A stretch of DNA of 64,000 nt from Sthenelais limicola (GCA_942159475.1 OW804096.1:126966941-127030940); one strand, 5' to 3'; positions 38,070-52,030 are shown, numbered from the stretch's first letter. The notes: generated from the sequence alone by a model not told the origin. Program-made: numbers and translations.

Positions 38070-38140
38070 GGAAGTGGAAGGAAACTAACATTTACCGCAA
38101 ATCAAGACGAACAGTCTTGAATACAGTCGGCAGTTGTTAA
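38063..38140 (+). CDS. 25-codon ORF at the YY1-type start, possible first exon
   Basis: ATG in strong context (GAAG before, G after) opens a basic peptide beginning MAGKWKETN with a later KSRR, then a stop. No clear GT donor is seen inside it, so it may be a true micropeptide, an upstream ORF or chance. Confidence 0.2.
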   Translation: MAGKWKETNIYRKSRRTVLNTVGSC

Positions 38141-41100
38141 ATGTGGAGGAAATAAATGCCTTCTCTCCGAATGTTATGCTACAGGGAAAGACGCTATATA
38201 GCGAACTTTTATTCCTATTACATTCATACAAAACATTGGTTACAGTGAAAATAATTTACATAGTTCGGTATGTATATGAAATATATATTATATCCTTTCA
38301 ATAGATACTTTTAAAATGTTTTGTATTCACTTTACTACAGTACACTGAGTCTTTAATTTCATGGTTTCCTGATTAAAACATAAGCTTCGTCAAACTGCTC
38401 GAAATGACATCTTTCCCCGGCCAGTTAAAGGTTCTAAAGGCATAAGGAAATATCAGCTCTACCACAAGGCTTCTACTTATTAGATTGGGGAAGCAATGTT
38501 TAGCTCCTTTGATCCTCAACAATACAATTAATTACATGGAGGCAGCTAATCATTTACACTTGGACAAGTATTAATCGCATCAAATCAAAAGACAGAACTA
38601 CACCGAACTGAGGTACATTGGGACCTCCAAGTTCAAAGTCAATTACTTCTGGACGAACAATGTTTTTTTGCGTGTTTAACATGCTATATCATTAAATTCA
38701 ATTAACACTGCATCAAAAATCAATGTATTTGCCGAAGAGTCCTAACATATGTGCTGTTGTTCTATCCATTTGGGGGAAAATACACAGAACCCATATCTTC
38801 TGCCTTCTGGGAGTTTTTCCCGGGAGGTTATTTTTCCAACGGCCCAGATGGCATAAGTCATAATGTTTTTCTCCAAAAGGAATACTGAGGATGAGTGTAT
38901 TATTATCATTCTTGTGTGACAACATCCTCAACTTATTCAATAACGCTTTTTACCTCTTATGACACAACAATTTGGTTTGAGGTGTGAGGTCACATAATTA
39001 TGTGCGTGCTCTTTGTGAACTCCTCAATTAGATTTTTAATCATCGCCATAGTAATTGCATTCTTTACGTCATTGGCAATTCCTTACGTCAAGACATAGGA
39101 GGAGTTTTAAAAGCCTATATTTTAAATATGATAGTTGTTATGCGCCTCAAAATTTCACATTTACAATCCTTTTGATCTCATCCATTTAATGATCTGAAAG
39201 CTATGTTGAATATTTGCTATTTTATAACATTTTCATCACAAATGGACTTTTCCATTGGAACTCGGTTCATTGTACCGAAGGGCATTCAACCCTGCATTGG
39301 CAATGTGAAAAAAATGAGCATAAAATTAGTTTGCCAACCTATCCCGGCCAAATAATTAAGCCAAACAAGCAAGCCTTCGCGCCAAGGATACAAAGTAATT
39401 TCTTTATGTAAATCCCATATTGATTTGGCCAAAAAGGACCTACTACCCACACTTGCCCCGAGAAACTAGAGATGCATATTTCCGTTAATCAGCTTCTTTG
39501 GGGGTTTGAATAAAGATTTTATCACTTTTATCCCAACAAGCGTCAACATCCCTGGAGTTATGGCATCTTGTGTCATTTTAAAATCACCCGCCCAAAGGGT
39601 CCAATACATTTAATCGAAATAAAAACATTATGTAGGAATTCAGGAGAATGGGTTGTTAGAAAACTATGTCTTTTATTGTAATTACATTTGTATGTTCATG
39701 AAGCAATTACGAACAACACAATTATTGTGGTGGTATTGCTATATCTTTCTATTAAAATTTTGTTGTTGCCCCTTAATCAGTCGTTGAATCAAAGATCTAA
39801 GTATACGAAACAGCTGTTTTTATTATGTGTTAGATATAATCGTGATACATTCAACCATTTCTTTTGTTGTTCATGTGAAAACTTAACAAAAATGTATTTA
39901 AAAAACAGATAGTAAAGATTGAGTGTCAGATATGTGACTGCTAATCTATTCTGGTTATGGACATGACTAATAAGGATTTTAAAGAATAGATTAGGCATGC
40001 AAAACTATTCTCCCGATTATATTCATATAAAAGATCGACATCCGTAATTTTGGCATTCTCACGATGACACATAATAGTTGAATGACAAACACATCTGCAG
40101 AGACCTTTAAATTAGGAACGACTACTTTTAATATTCTCCTAGTAATTATGCAGATTGACGGTGATGTATCCAGAATTAAAATATCGTTCCTGTGAGCTAT
40201 TTTCATCTTTCACTAAGTCTAGAGAAATTATTTTTACATTCCAGGTTTACATTCCAATCCCAGTTCCTCTTAAAAAGTGCATTATTACTTTCTCTCCATC
40301 AACAGTCAATATGATTTACAGAATGTGATAAATGGTATAGTATGCCATGAATATCATAATTCTTGCGAGGCCCACACATCTTCAACAGATCCAATATGTT
40401 GCTGCTAGTAAAGTAGTTGGGGTTAGGCAGCTCTTCTCCATCATGAACCCAATTCCATGGGGTCATCCCTTAACACAAAGCTGTTTCGAAAATGCATATT
40501 TTATATTTTTCCTATTTTCATCAATCTGTATTCATGTGTTGGGAATTTAGCACAAAACAGCAAGTCGTACATGCTACCTCTTCTCTCTTCCCGGCTATTC
40601 AATTACATTTCCTAGCGAGCTCGCCCCTTGTTTCTTCCCCACAAACAAGTGGCCTGGCTGTAGGTTGCTACAAGCCCAATATCCTCTATTTTCACCGAAG
40701 GTTATGGAGAGCCGTCGTACTGGCGAAATGGCTCCTCGTCATTCCAAAGATGAAATCAATTTAGGTTGAGGGGAATCAATGAATGTACTAATAAGGCTTG
40801 CATTCACCTTAGTGACTAAAGGTAGCATAGCTGTGCATTGTGTTGATGTCCTCCCATCGATCTAGGGTTGTCAGTCAATAGTGTGGATAGGGCAAGGGTA
40901 AATGAAAGTGGACAGTAAAACACACAGAGAACAATACAGGGATCGATTACTGATAGGTATACTGCTCTATATGAGACACGTTTTGTCATTTCAATATAAA
41001 GTATGAGGAAAAGCTGTATCGGCCTGTCTAGTATGTTCTTGCATGCATGTAATTCAATGACCGCGAGCAATCTTCAGGCAATCGTGCACATGTACATACT

Positions 41101-42876
41101 TTACCGGCATAACTGAGGGAGCTGTCAAAATAAAATGAAGGCTTTTTGAATATTTTGCGATATGAAAAACGCGAAATTCCATAGGGCCTCAATATGCTCA
41201 GGTATCTTTCGGAACATTTTAAGTTCAGTGATTACAAAGGTGACAATTCAAGGGGCTCACAACTATCCACAAATACTCTCTCTTGGATTTCACAAAGTTG
41301 TTTGAGCAATAAAATGAGTTACACACCTCCCAGAAAGCCTATTTAACTATCATTAAATGCCATCAATTGTTCTTTTGGAAGTGGTCCGATACCCGTAAGG
41401 TCATTATCACGGAGATGTGAAGGCCTTCCCTGAAACTACCCTCGGATTGGATGGATACAAAATTGAATTGTGAACTTGGGATACTAATCTAGTTATCTCA
41501 TAATAACGTTCCAGTAGTCGTCATTGTGATCTATGAGAAAGTTCAGGTATAATCATTCAAATGAGAGCCCTAAAAAGGGGGTGGGTATGCAGATCACATT
41601 AGTTCAGTGATATCTTGATTTGAATAAAAAATGGTTGATGTTTACTAAGTGGCATGCTCACTGAGAATCCAATTAAAAACACCAATAAAAACAGCGTTCC
41701 GCAATACCAAGTCATTACAAACAACCACAGAATCATGATCATGGTCCTTAACATTGGAAATCAAAACAAAATGCCAATAAACTGATTGTTTAGTGTATAG
41801 TTTTATGACAAGATCGGCATTATGTTTTAATTGAAAATGCTATCGACTGAATCAGAGGGGAATACGATCCAACTTGCGGCTACAGATCTGTAATGAAGTT
41901 TGAATAGGTATAGCCCTTCCATAAATAACACTGCTGCATGTATTTTGATTAAAGTAGACTTTGTGAATTAAATAATACAGTGGATGGTCAATAGAAAAAC
42001 CCTACTAACGGGACCACATTTAATTGGAGTGGTCATTGATATGCATGTATCCAATGTTAATCGGTATCACTGCACGAAAGGTGCACACAGGCCTATTTGG
42101 ATTGCGACTAGAAACCTAAAACCTATTGGGACAATATCAGTTTTAGAATTAGTTAAAATAGAATAGCTTTATAATGGATTCATAGAAAGTGGTGTATCTT
42201 CATTTATTTTTAAAGCCTTGGAATTTACTGTTAATGCGTTAATTTCGTTTATGTATTGGATATATTCCAAACGACTTCGTTCCTCCGAATGTGTATGAAT
42301 TACAATCTGAGAATGAAATGACATTTAGTGTTGTGCCTCTAAATGAAATCATATTGTATTGTGCCTATTGTCTTATTAATGCATCTGAGTTTAATCTGCA
42401 AATGGAATTCTTTCACAAAATGTGACCCATGTCTATGAGCGTCTATTTCTATCTAATCCCTCCGAGTAATAGAACTAAGCATTGGGTATATGAGCAAATC
42501 CACCATTTGGTCGTCATTTGACCCTAAAATCATTTTCTGCCTATTTGAATAAGAAAAAATGATGGCAGACATTTTTCGATAGTTTTATCGGGTCCGCCGG
42601 CCCAAAATACATCAGAAATACCCCCTATTTACATAGTTCTTCCTAAAATTTTAGGTATTGGGGTGAAAAAACTGGATTTTAGGGCCTTTAAAATGAAGAA
42701 AAATCAGGCGAGGCACAATAAAATGCTGGAAATAAATAAAAATATTTAGCTGAATATTTTTTCGAACTCATTTAACCATTAAGCCTTGACTCTGGGTAAT
42801 GCATGATCTGCTTTTTATTCGTTTTCTAGGGACCTTTGGTGTGGTAAAAATGAAAAAATAAGTTGGGAACTCTAAA
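38141..42876. other. Spacer with repeat-poor, possibly regulatory stretch
   Basis: 38380-39640 lacks simple repeats and mixes ATTA/TAAT words, CTTTGAT-like TCF words and ACGTCA half-sites, a look common in enhancers; this is inference. Elsewhere only AT-rich DNA and short shadow ORFs. Confidence 0.4.
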
Positions 42877-43277
42877 TGTCAGCGTCACGTGTGGAAAATA
42901 AAATCCACACATAGAAAAAAATAAAAAAACATGGGTGAACAATATATACTAATTTGGGCAATTCTACATGCACTTGATATATTTAGAATGAATCTGTTCA
43001 GATATATGTTCATATTTTGGAATAATAGGGATCAAAGTAGAATTTGGTCAGCTATGCTGTCAGCGTCACGTGAGTATTGTTACTGTACCACATTTAATAA
43101 ATATTGAGAATTAATCATTAATAACATCCATATACATGAGATGTCGGACGTAGTTCATCTTAAATAGCATGAATCCACATAGGATCTTCTTTTTAGGAAG
43201 GTAGGGAGGAAAATGTGTCAGCGTCACGTGTGTTTTCCACACGTGACGCTGACATGGGGCTGAAACTGACGCTGACA
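42877..43277. repeat. Cluster of five TGTCAGCGTCACGTG-type motifs, two forming a hairpin
   Basis: Plus-strand copies lie at 42877-42893, 43058-43072 and 43216-43232. Minus-strand copies are at 43238-43254 (full) and 43267-43277 (partial). The core joins a TGACGC half-site to a CACGTG E-box. Copies 3 and 4 form a perfect 17-bp stem with a 5-nt loop. The sequence between copies is unrelated, so this is not a plain tandem repeat. Confidence 0.8.
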
Positions 43278-46200
43278 TATATATTATGGAAACCCTTTGT
43301 TGGAACATACAGAAACCCTTATCCCTAAAAATGTTGCCTCTAATTACTTGAACAGAACTTAAATTCACCTTCATGAACAACCAATACAAGTAATGATGTC
43401 AACTTAAAAAGAAAACGAGGGGGATTGAATTTTTTATATCTTAGTATATATTCTAAGTATAATGGGTTATATATGTGTGTATGAGCAGAGGGTCAATGAC
43501 CTGTCACCCTTGCTGTTGCCATTATCATTACCATTACTAAATGGTTATGTGGCTGTAACTTTTCTCCCAGTTGGAATATTTTCACAAACTAAAAAGCATT
43601 ATGACCCCTATGTCGATACCTGTGAGGTACACTCTAATTCAACACATTATGTGCATATATTTTTTATTTATTTCTAATTTAAATAGTCATTTATGTTAAA
43701 ATATGTACCATTCTGCTATGCCCTTATCAGCAGAATTCCAGTCACAGTCTCTCCCAGGCTGCCCCGAAAGAAATATTCATTATTAACTTTCCCAATTTCG
43801 TCTATATTAGCAGCAATATATCTAGTTTATGCACGAAAAATAATAAACCAATAGAAGCAATTTGAAAAAAATGAAAAATTTCAGTCCTGGATGGCCAAAT
43901 GAGGACCAGTTGGTGGAATTGCTCATATACCTTCCTATTGCGGTCGGTAAAAGTAAAGAGAAATTCTGAAGACACAAATATCAGATCAATGTTTCTACGA
44001 AATATCATCCGTTTGTCTATAACGGACACCACAATTCTGTTTTCTTTCCTAATCACGTGCGGAATGGATAATGTCTGCTTAAGTCTGTTTATTTAGCCAT
44101 AATTCAGTATCAGTACATTAGTAATGTATGCAGGAACTTCCATCGTCTCGCATTTAGATTCCTATTTCTTCCCATAATCTAGACCTGCGCTCAATTTACA
44201 TATAGATAATGCAATTGCGCAGGTTAAGTAATAACTAATCGAGTCAAGTTACTTTTACAAGCCGGCGGTGGATAGATTTAGGCGTATACACATGGTAATG
44301 AAGGCATTTAGTGGTCACACAGCATCATCGTGATGAGAATAGAATTGTGTAGAGAGGTCACTCTCTTAATTCCTCTATTATATTATCAATTATGTAGTTT
44401 CATATGCCACCATGCATGCCTCATCGACTTGCATAAAAAAGGTCCCACTCCATATATAATCTGAGTGCTTGGAAATAGTACATTGTGTAAAAAAACATTT
44501 AGATTTTTAAAAATATACCTTCATTTGAATAATGATAATAATAATTTACTAAGATATATATTTTCATAGAGTTGTTAATAAAATGATAACAACGGACATT
44601 AAAATCGATGGGATCTATAATTAAAGGGCCAGATACATTGCATAGGTTTTAGCCTGTCGTCAGACAGCATTCTTTTAAAGGTCACATTAATTTTTTAGGG
44701 CACTCCAAGCTAAATGTCTAACGATCCCTACGTCAATCATTTTTGTGGTAGGAGCGCTTCCGCAATGATGCACGAATCTTAGATGAAAGAACACTTTCTT
44801 GCGTGCCATTTCAAGTTCTCTACTTAAAATAGGAATAGAACGCTTCACAACAATTACAATGCGGATTGGGAGGGGGAGGGGGAGTCTAAGTTCCTTTTTA
44901 ACGGTACGGCGACGATTAGAAGATGATGGCTTTGGCTTTCAGGCTGTGTGATTTGCATATCGGAAATGAGTCAAAGTTTTGTCCCCAAGCCTCTGTTTGT
45001 GTTATCGTTCAAGGACATTGTCTTGTAAATAGAACGATTACATGCTGTATTAGTAAGTGGGTCATCTCTCTGAATATAAATGTGGACACATGACAAAATC
45101 CTCCCAGAAATTTGGTCAAGTGACTTTTAGAAGGGATAATTGAAAAAGAACGGAAAAATAAGTAGAACATCTTTAGTTTCTTATCCATGTTAACTAAGAA
45201 AGCAGCTTTAAAATGGTATCTTATTAACTCCAAGAGTGATGCAAAAACTAAAACCGAACATACCACACATAAAGGGCCTTCTCTCGAACATACCATACCA
45301 CACACTGGTAGAGTAAAGGGCCTTCTTTGACTAAAGCCATGAATGCTCAAATAGAGGGAAAGCAATGACCTGACCTGTTTTAGGATCAGCCTTTCGATGT
45401 CACAGATTGCGAATTTTTCCCTAGGCTTCCGATTTACGTCGCTACTATTCTCATAAAAATCAATAAAACTCATTACGGTTTATCAAAAATCGATGGAGGT
45501 TATAGTTTTTATATATGGGGGAAAATAGGGACATACAGAATGCCTCTCAACAATTTGTGAATCCTCTAGCATTCGGCGCGGGGCAAAACAGGCCAATCTA
45601 TCGAATTCACACTTTTTCATTATAAGGTGTCTTCCTAATTCGATTTTAGGGGTCAATACACGTTTTATGCCTTGTTTCCCAGTCTCAGCTGGAAGTAAAT
45701 TTCATTTAAGGACTTCAACACTTTCCCCACAACAGTTTTAGGTTGGAAACATTCACTAGGATTATCTCTGTCTTGATTGCAGCTACCAACCCCAACCCCC
45801 AACCCAAAACCCAAAACCCCAGCACCAACTCCCATGCAAACGATAATGACTTATCATTAATTGTCTATTACATGTACCTATCTCACATATTAAAAGTAAG
45901 CACCTACATATTCACCGAAAAATGAAATTACACAGTTTAATGTGTACCAGCCTTTTGAGGCAATACAATGATCGGTTCTATGATAGACAATCGGCCCTAT
46001 AAGTCCAATGTGACCATATAGGCGACTTCCCTTTCAAATTTCCCAGATCCCGAAACAAATCATTATCTTGTTTGAAGGATGAGAGTATAGTCAAAAGTTA
46101 AATAGCCTTATACTGATGCATCGTATTTCCCATTCTAACAAGCAACTATTCGCTTTGATGCTAAGCTCACCTTCATTCAAAAGCTATCTTGCAAAGTCAA

Positions 46201-46692
46201 ATAGCTGTACAGTCATTTGCGCTCTGAAAACTATACTCATAGTATATAATACACTTTAGTATAATACACTTTAGCTTTAGTTCATTATGCACCTGTTCGA
46301 TATTTTCTGGTGAGGCCCGAGGTGAATGCTTTATTCCCGATATTCGCTTCCCTGGTCTCTATAGATGCCGTATATGAATGGCATATATATATAGAAATTT
46401 CTTATTCATTTTTTCTGTTCGCAAATCCGTTAGAAGTACCGCGATGTTTGGCAGGAGAAAGCATTAAAACCCAAAACCGTATAGCCTACGGATGAACGTA
46501 ATGGTGAAAATGTACATGTGTATAATGAAAGTTACTGCGTTAACAGCAATCAGATACATTTAAACGTTTGATAAATATACCCACCAAAACCAATCATTTG
46601 ATGCTCCTCGGTGAGAGTTAGTAAGTAGCAACTTTAGAGTCCTTCCTCTCATATATCCTTTTCTGTAATCCTCAGAAGTCCATTTAAAATAA
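43278..46692. other. Spacer without recognised gene
   Basis: A 154-codon minus-strand frame (45009-45473) has no recognised motif and contains a small internal duplication (AAGGGCCTTCT twice). An AACCC/AAACCC-like run lies at 45787-45825. Confidence 0.5.
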
Positions 46693-47013
46693 AGACAGAC
46701 GGTTGTCTCACAACTAGATACATTGAACGCAGCAGTTTGGAAGTTCTCTTCCGAATTTGACAACTGGATGTGGAGACCAGGGCACAAATCCTCTCTTCTT
46801 CAATTAAATCCAGTGGATATTCCTCTAACTCCTCTGAGAAAATTATCCTCCTACGTTTCTCAGTTGAGAGAGCGGCAGCAAAGCTATCCCGCTAATAGCT
46901 CCTCCTCAGATCTCGACATAGGAGAGTGCGAGTGGAAGTGCGGTCTCAAAAAAGGAGCGCCTTTCTCTCTGTGTTTAGAATTCAAGTGTCATAATGATTT
47001 CTCTTCTTGCTGA
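46693..47013 (+). CDS. Unknown open frame with a cysteine-rich C-terminus, possibly an exon
   Basis: An open frame of 106 codons with no ATG at its start lies between a TAA at 46690 and a stop at 47011-47013. Composition is less AT-biased than its neighbours. The middle has polar residues (a Ser run near the NSSSSD step). The end carries five cysteines: C-x3-C-x10-C-x4-C-x6-C. An AG at 46697-46698 could be a splice acceptor, and a better pyrimidine-tract acceptor ends at about 46676 but leads into the stop. A last exon of a small secreted or disulfide-rich protein is possible, but no family is recognised. Confidence 0.3.
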   Translation, partial: RQTVVSQLDTLNAAVWKFSSEFDNWMWRPGHKSSLLQLNPVDIPLTPLRKLSSYVSQLRERQQSYPANSSSSDLDIGECEWKCGLKKGAPFSLCLEFKCHNDFSSC

Positions 47014-50000
47014 CGCTCTTACTTAGTTTTTCACAGTCGCTAATTAAACATACTGATTGCGTTGGCATCCGTACCAAAAAGATTATCTATGCACCTCTAT
47101 CATTTTATTTCTTTGTATTGTCTAGTGAGAGCTCATTCATCTGAAATACGTTTTATTCGTTATGCATGCTCTCGCAATTGTAGATATGGCAATCGGGTAA
47201 TTCCGTGACCATTCAGTGAATGTGCGTGTGAAGAGAGAACTGAGTTTTACTCAGATGTGGACTTCAATTTCACTATTTAAGTAATTTCCTTCGCATTAGA
47301 TACTCCTTTTATGCTAGCTTAATTGATGGATATTGTTATAAATGTTGTCCCCTCACAGTCTTAAACATTGGTAATTTATGATTCTTAACGTTAAAGGGAT
47401 AAAATATGTGAGTCGAAGTCACCACATTCTGAGGACTTCTAATATATTTCCATGTTCATACAGCAGTTGGCGATTGCAGGATACTTCTGGATGTCCTCTT
47501 GCTTTCCATCCGTTTTCCTCTCGCTACTCCAGTACAATATGTCTTAGCTGCACTCAGAATTTCCGGGATACATGCAGAAACCACTTTTTCCCTCGAAGAT
47601 GTTCGTCAATATGGACCCCACTTTCTAACGCCCACAGGGAAACCCAGTGCTTTTGTGTGGCAGTGGTAGTGGTACTTGTAGTAGTAGCAGAATCACCTGG
47701 AGTTGTGTTGGGGAGCCTGGGTGGCTGACTGGAGAAAAGCTGTGGGAGTAGTCCGCCTATACCCTCAACCAACAACGGCTACAACTACCTCCCCAGCTAC
47801 GGCGGCGCCATCTATAGCAATTTATAGTACTATCCCTTTGATAAAATACCGTAGAGGTTCAGCTGAACTCGAACTCTCAAGTCAGCATCTTCTGCTAGAA
47901 ATCCAATCACTTTTGGGGCATTACTTTAGGTTAAATATATATATGTAGCTTATGATTGATTTCGTGTTCACCATTTTAGCTCCAAAAATCACAGTATTAT
48001 GATGCATGAAATAATATGATGCTCATAAAAAGCGGTAATCATGATTAGCACCTTAAATACAGTAGACATGCAATGTATATAATACATCATACTTAACAAT
48101 CGAGAAAGGTGCAGCTTGATTCCACCAATTGATACCCACAGATTAAACTGCTAATAGATAAAAGCTGCATGAGACACCAACAAATAATAGAATCATGATA
48201 TTTTTCTCGAAATATGCTGCGTTCCCTAAATGATAAAAGAGTTTCACACCTTGCGTATGTAAGTGGCTTCGCCCATAATTATCCTCCCTCATGGTGAGAT
48301 GTTAGTTCAGCGGTTGGATCCTTGCTGCCCCTTGTTGCAACTCTGGCAAAGCTAATTGTTTGAGCCTACTAGATATCGCGTCCCACCAATTTGACTACGC
48401 CCCCAGCTAGTGGGTGAGGCATCTAAACTAATGAAATAGGAAGCCACTCCATTAGGCTCCTCCATCCGTAATACATATAGATATGCATGCCCCAAGAATA
48501 GAGCACATGACCTGCAACATATTTTAATCCACATTGCAGGTATGGATATCATTATGGAAAGGGTTTTGTATAGCCCAGTGCCCAGTGTGGGTGGGAGTGA
48601 CGTGTACAGACAGGGATACAAAGAAGAACTGCTGCCTCTATGTTGTTTAGGAATACTATTAAATAATATATCACCGTTGTCCATCTCAGTGAAAATAAGG
48701 ATACTTTTTGTGCTATTTGTTAAAGTACAATTTCAACGGAGATATTTCACATTGTTGATAGGAGGTGGATGAGTGAAGTTATGATGATAGATGGTACTTT
48801 ATACAGTCTGCTGATATTTCTCTTTATAATGAAAGGTGAGAGAGGAGAGAAGTGTATGATCATTATATATCCAACAAATCTATTGGAAATCTACAGTATA
48901 CCCACAGATAGCGAGAAAACATATTGGGACATAATTGAAACGCCATCACATAATTATGTCTGATATATCCAGTAATCTATTCTATTTTATTTACATATCA
49001 ATATCATCTAGGACCACTATCCCTCTTTTCATTGCAGAAGATGCTCCAACCCCATAGTAGGTGATTGTACGGACTGCAGCATGTAGAAATTGAAATTCTT
49101 GTATTATTTCCTAGGTTGGGAATTAAAAGCAGGCCTTCGTGACTCGAGGTTCATGTTTCTAATCGGAATTTGCCAGTTTCACTGAGTTTTCGGTAGCTAT
49201 AGACACTGGGAAACCAAAAGATCGGTATCATTGGCAGGTATCCGGAGGTAAAAAAGGGAAATTGGTTCATAAAAAGATATCTGTCCTGCTGTTTCTTCCG
49301 ATTTTCCATTACCCCAAACATTGCTAGGTTTATGCAGCATGTTCTTCCGCAGGTATAAATTGAAACGATTCCCTTTTTACCGAGCTTCAAAGGAACCCCA
49401 TTAACATACATGTGACAGGTTAAAAGAAACATGACATCATTTATCTATGTAATTGAAATTCTAACTTACTGGGTTGTTTTTATCATGATCCAACCCAAAT
49501 TCTACTGAAAAGAATAGTTATTTTACTTCAATTCGGGAATACGCTGAGGTCCAAGAGCCTTTGCAGAGTTATACCACCCACTCAAGGGGAGAGAGAAAGA
49601 TTAGACCTCAATGAATAGTAATGAATAGATTGGGGGAGTTCATCTGTTAGTGAATAGTATGGTTTTATTGCTATGACCTCTAGGTTTGGATACTAAACCA
49701 TGGGTTCCAATGGAAACTGGTCAACTCTCTCTGGTAGTTTAAACTATAAAAGTTACTTTACACCGTAAACAACCTTCTATAGCTGTACCATTGGATCTCT
49801 AAGCTATCGTCAGAATGCTGCCCTTGGTGTCCATACAAAAGTGCCTCAATTAGGTTACTCTGGTGAGACCGACTCTGCTTCACTCTCAAATGAACTAGTG
49901 GGCGAACTAAGTAAAAAGAGTCTAGAAATACAGTAGTCGGCCTATATAATTATCATTGCATGATTAGCTTTTATATTAGAAGAACATTATATCATAAGTC

Positions 50001-50890
50001 GGCATCATTTATATTGTTGTCCTCTCTTCTCAAAGACTTGTTTCACAACAGGGAATCGACTCAGACCTTGCACCTTCGGAGTTAGATTCATGTATTCATG
50101 TATACACAGGGAGACCATCGTTCTTTGATGTTAAATGTTATAACTATTAAATAATTCCAATGCTAACGTCATGTTATTAGTAATTACTCTTTTCAAGGTC
50201 ACCATCTCAATGCATATGATATAATGTTTTCAAATAAATGACTTTTCCGCCCATGATTATTATATTGTTTATGTAGACACTGTTTTCAGTTGTAACATGG
50301 ATTTAAATTTGAAGAAACTCTATCAAATCTCAGATTGCTTATTGCTAAAGGCTCAGCTCGGCATACAAGTCTACTTACAAATGAGCATTTGCGTCACCAA
50401 TTTGTGCGCCACTCTTGGCGCCACCCGATTGTTTAAATAATTATATAAGTCATGCAGAACATCTAACAGTTGTGCAATTTACAGTATAAGTTAAACACAA
50501 TACCTACATTTAGTTAATCCATTCCTTGACTGCTAATAATTTACCTCTTCAAGGTCTCTCTCCTTCAAAATAAGGCCATAATTTGCCCTCAGCGTTTCAT
50601 AAAAATAGGAATGGAAAAGAAATAACCTTTTCCCACACAATGTACAACAGCAATGGGATGTTTGCATTTGATTTTAGTTGCACAAAATCATTTTATTATG
50701 ACACCTATTATTTTTTTAATACTTTAGATATCCAGGTAGTTATAAAAGCGTATGGCATTTGCCAACCCGTTATAATTAAGGATCCGGCTAAGTCATAAGT
50801 GCCAGGTTTTTACCTCGATCCTGGCTTTTATTTTTTACTTACAAATGATAAATTGGATATAAGAATAGTACTTAACAATATTTGCCATTA
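47014..50890. other. Spacer without recognised gene
   Basis: GC-richer piece at 47550-47820 with a GTAGT/GTGGT run; ORFs on both strands are unassigned. The rest is AT-rich. Confidence 0.5.
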
Positions 50891-51075
50891 ATGTTCAGAT
50901 TCATTGGTATTTTGGTTATTGCTTTAGACATAGGTATTTTTAGCCTTCTTTTAAACGTTTGATGATCTTGGATTTCCCTAATCTCTGGTGGACGGGCATT
51001 CCATAGACCTGCCCCCTGGTAAAGGAAGGACTTTTTGTATAGATCATATTTTGGTAGCTCCTGTTTAAGTACTAT
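50891..51075 (-). pseudogene. LINE reverse-transcriptase C-terminal remnant, minus strand
   Basis: On the minus strand from about 51075 the translation reads ELPKYDLYKKSFLYQGAG, then LWNARPPEIREI and TFKRRLK, ending in a stop at 50891-50893. This is the conserved tail of many animal LINE ORF2 proteins (SF-Y-G--LWN-LP-EIR----FK--L). A stop lies a few codons upstream of the match, so only the tail survives. It sits about 300 bp outside the left end of the inverted-repeat element and is a separate insertion. Confidence 0.66.
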
Positions 51076-51382
51076 TCAATTGAATCATCTGGTGATACCA
51101 TGAGGTATTTGGGTAAAGATTTTGTTGTTATCATTCACATATATATCGTTGTGTATGAGTTTAAGAAAGTTAAATTCCATCTTTTGGTTAAAGTATAGAA
51201 TTATATAGAATTATATATAAAGAATGAAATGTAAGATTGTATACCTGCCTTGAGTGGTTGAACGAGATCATATAGTGTGTATGTGGGGCAGAATTGAAAA
51301 CATTTTAGTCTCAAAAAATGTCACGATCCAGAACTCTACATGTATAAAGCTCTGCACAATCATAATGCGGTGATTTGTGTAA

Positions 51383-52030
51383 TAGTAGAGTCAATCTAAG
51401 CTCAAAAGTAGGCCTACCTCAAAAAAATTGCAACAAAACGTTTTATGATTGTTTCTTGTACTTCAAAATGTGCTGAACAACATATCAAAAGTAGAAGAAA
51501 ATCGGTCCACGGGAAAGTACAAAAAAACGCAAAAACAAAATGGCTGCCACTTCCAATTTTAGTAACCATAATTCAGGGTAAAATCAACATAGAATATCAT
51601 ATCTCAGCTCCTAATCATACTACAGCCATGTGTAATACCTTTTTTTGTATGTTTCATGGGGCGAGGAATCTATTTCTGCAATAATTATTCTGTTAGAAGG
51701 TCATTTTCAAGGTCAAAATCCAATATGGCCACCAAATGGAAACATGATTTCTTTTATCTCAACAGCTATTGGTAAATATTTTATCTCAGCAGCTACAACA
51801 CCATATAATATCATTTTTTTAGTTTTTAATGCATGAGCATACCATTTCCGAATCATTTTTCTGTTTCAAGGTCATTTCCAGGTCTAAATCCAATATGGCC
51901 GCCACCTCAAAACAAAAATGTCATATCTCAGCTCCAATTAGCCCAAGATAGATGTGTAATACTATTTTCTTTAGGTTTTAAGGTACAGAGAATCCATTTC
52001 TGAAGCTATTTTCAAGATCAAAACATATTT
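51383..52030 (+). repeat. Left terminal inverted repeat with ~150-bp subrepeats
   Basis: The outer part (51421-51560) is non-repetitive. Then come about three related units, each opening with ATCTCAGC and two of them containing a TGTGTAATAC-like box. The first two end in AAGGTCA half-sites followed by ATATGGCC(G/A)CCACC-like sequence. The 19-base string AAGGTCATTTTCAAGGTCA at 51697-51715 contains two nuclear-receptor half-sites, the second in the ERR/SF-1 form TCAAGGTCA. Confidence 0.8.

Noticed and set aside
45009..45473. 154-codon minus-strand frame
   Set aside because: No recognisable domain, AT-rich composition and an internal duplication; length is possible by chance in 64 kb.
45787..45825. 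Telomere-like AACCC/AAACCC run
   Set aside because: Short and irregular; no true TTAGGG-type array.
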